A stretch of DNA of 6,790 nucleotides from Actinomycetota bacterium (lineage in GTDB: Bacteria; Actinomycetota; Actinomycetes; Nanopelagicales; Nanopelagicaceae): NCBI GenBank assembly GCA_009699165.1, contig WLOR01000074.1, positions 1 to 6,790 of the forward strand, given 5' to 3'. Each line of letters opens with the position of its first letter. The first letter of the stretch is position 1. Position numbers and translations under genes: made by a program. Below are positions 6,120 through 6,790 of this stretch, one piece after another. The notes beneath the pieces are model-generated. The model saw nothing but the letters and a program-made list of their open reading frames with translations, was not told the origin of the DNA and searched no databases.

Positions 6120-6790
6120 ATGCGTGGATTAATTACCGCCCTGCCAGATGTCACCGGCAAATCTCACATTGTGGCGCCATCGTCGATGTATCCCTTTTTA
6201 TTAGCCGCTGCTGCTGTAGAAAATCCGTTGCTGATTATTACGAGCTCTAGCCGAAGCGCCGAAGATCTTGTTAACGAACTGCGCGAACTACATAGCAATG
6301 TCATGGAGTTTCCAGCGTGGGAGACCCTGCCACATGAGCGCTTAAGCCCACGCAGCGATACGGTTGCTCGGCGCATCGCAACGCTTTATTCATTGCAATC
6401 TGCGCAGAGCGCTAATCCAATAGTTGTTACACCTGTGCGCGGTGCAATTCATCGCATCATCGGTGATCTTGGTCAATCAAATCTCATGAAGTTAGAGATT
6501 GGTAAAGAGCAGTCACTTGATTTACTTGTGCGGCACTTATCTAGCCTTGCTTATGCCCGTACAGATTTAGTTGAGCGACGAGGTGAGTTTGCAGTTCGTG
6601 GCGGCATCATTGATCTCTTTTTGCCTTTAAGTGCGCATCCGATACGCATTGATTTTTTTGGTGATGAGATTGAAGATATTAGTTACTTTGAAGTCGCCGA
6701 TCAACGCACCTTCGCACCAGTCATTGGAAGTATCGAGATTTTTCCTTGTCGTGAGTTTCTTATTACTCCAACGATTCGAGCACGGGCAAA
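6120..6790 (+). CDS. mfd: Transcription-repair coupling factor Mfd, N-terminal part, cut by the window end
   Basis: Mfd is a DNA translocase that removes RNA polymerase stalled at lesions and recruits UvrA to start nucleotide excision repair. Only the first 223 codons of a protein normally over 1,100 residues are present, with no stop before the window edge. The visible part is the UvrB-like module that binds UvrA: 'PAWETLPHERLSP' (65-77), 'VTPVRGAIHRI', 'LAYARTDLVERRGEFAVRGG' (141-160) running into 'IIDLF', and 'RIDFFGDEIEDISYFEVADQ' (176-195). As in other Mfd proteins this module has no intact Walker A P-loop. The RNA polymerase-binding, translocase and C-terminal domains lie outside. ATG 6120 gives a short N-terminus (MRGLITALPDVTG) relative to the extended M. 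tuberculosis form. GGGGGTG just upstream supports it. The gene is divergent from ppc across 108 nt. I could not find a convincing promoter of its own. Confidence 0.95.
   Translation, partial: MRGLITALPDVTGKSHIVAPSSMYPFLLAAAAVENPLLIITSSSRSAEDLVNELRELHSNVMEFPAWETLPHERLSPRSDTVARRIATLYSLQSAQSANPIVVTPVRGAIHRIIGDLGQSNLMKLEIGKEQSLDLLVRHLSSLAYARTDLVERRGEFAVRGGIIDLFLPLSAHPIRIDFFGDEIEDISYFEVADQRTFAPVIGSIEIFPCREFLITPTIRARA

Noticed and set aside
6653..6659. Run of seven T in mfd as a possible slippage site
   Set aside because: It encodes conserved Phe-Phe in 'IDFFGDE', the frame continues normally on both sides, and runs of this length are common in A+T-richer genomes.

Overview
The window is a block of conserved housekeeping genes from an actinobacterium with unusually low G+C. 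The order glmU-prs-rplY-pth-(ppc)-mfd follows the actinobacterial chromosomal block glmU-prs-rplY-pth-mfd. The proteins carry actinobacterial-type signatures, for example GlmU 'VPHLSYVGDATIGEGSNIGA', Prs 'IHKTRDPRKPNE' and a long CTC/TL5-type L25 with an Ala-rich tail. The base composition is clearly poorer in G+C than typical actinobacteria, and the genes are packed tightly. Together these suggest a streamlined free-living lineage such as the freshwater acI group (Nanopelagicales). That placement is inference from gene order and composition, not a measured phylogeny.

Layout: the 3' two thirds of glmU (1-939, + strand, cut by the window start) are followed 2 nt later by prs (942-1922). A 157-nt leader (1923-2079) precedes rplY (2080-2688), and pth (2718-3293) follows after 29 nt. 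On the opposite strand, ppc (6011 down to 3297) converges on pth with only 3 nt between the two stop codons. A 108-nt divergent intergenic region (6012-6119) separates the ppc start from mfd, which runs off the right edge (6120-6790).

Functions: GlmU supplies UDP-GlcNAc for the cell wall and Prs makes PRPP for nucleotide, His and Trp synthesis. L25 binds 5S rRNA in the 50S subunit, and Pth recycles peptidyl-tRNA released from stalled ribosomes. PEP carboxylase makes oxaloacetate from PEP and bicarbonate to refill the TCA cycle. Mfd displaces stalled RNA polymerase and recruits nucleotide excision repair. The + strand genes form a classic growth-related cluster. ppc is a metabolic insertion on the other strand.

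All coding sequence here belongs to well-known families with intact visible key residues. I found no mobile element, CRISPR array, tRNA, rRNA, toxin-antitoxin or defence system, and no sign of an undescribed protein system. The parts worth a second look are non-coding: a possible Shine-Dalgarno-sequestering structure in the rplY leader, a hairpin around the rplY stop codon followed by a pth start with no ribosome binding site, the abutting pth/ppc 3' ends, and a dense set of inverted repeats between ppc and mfd.
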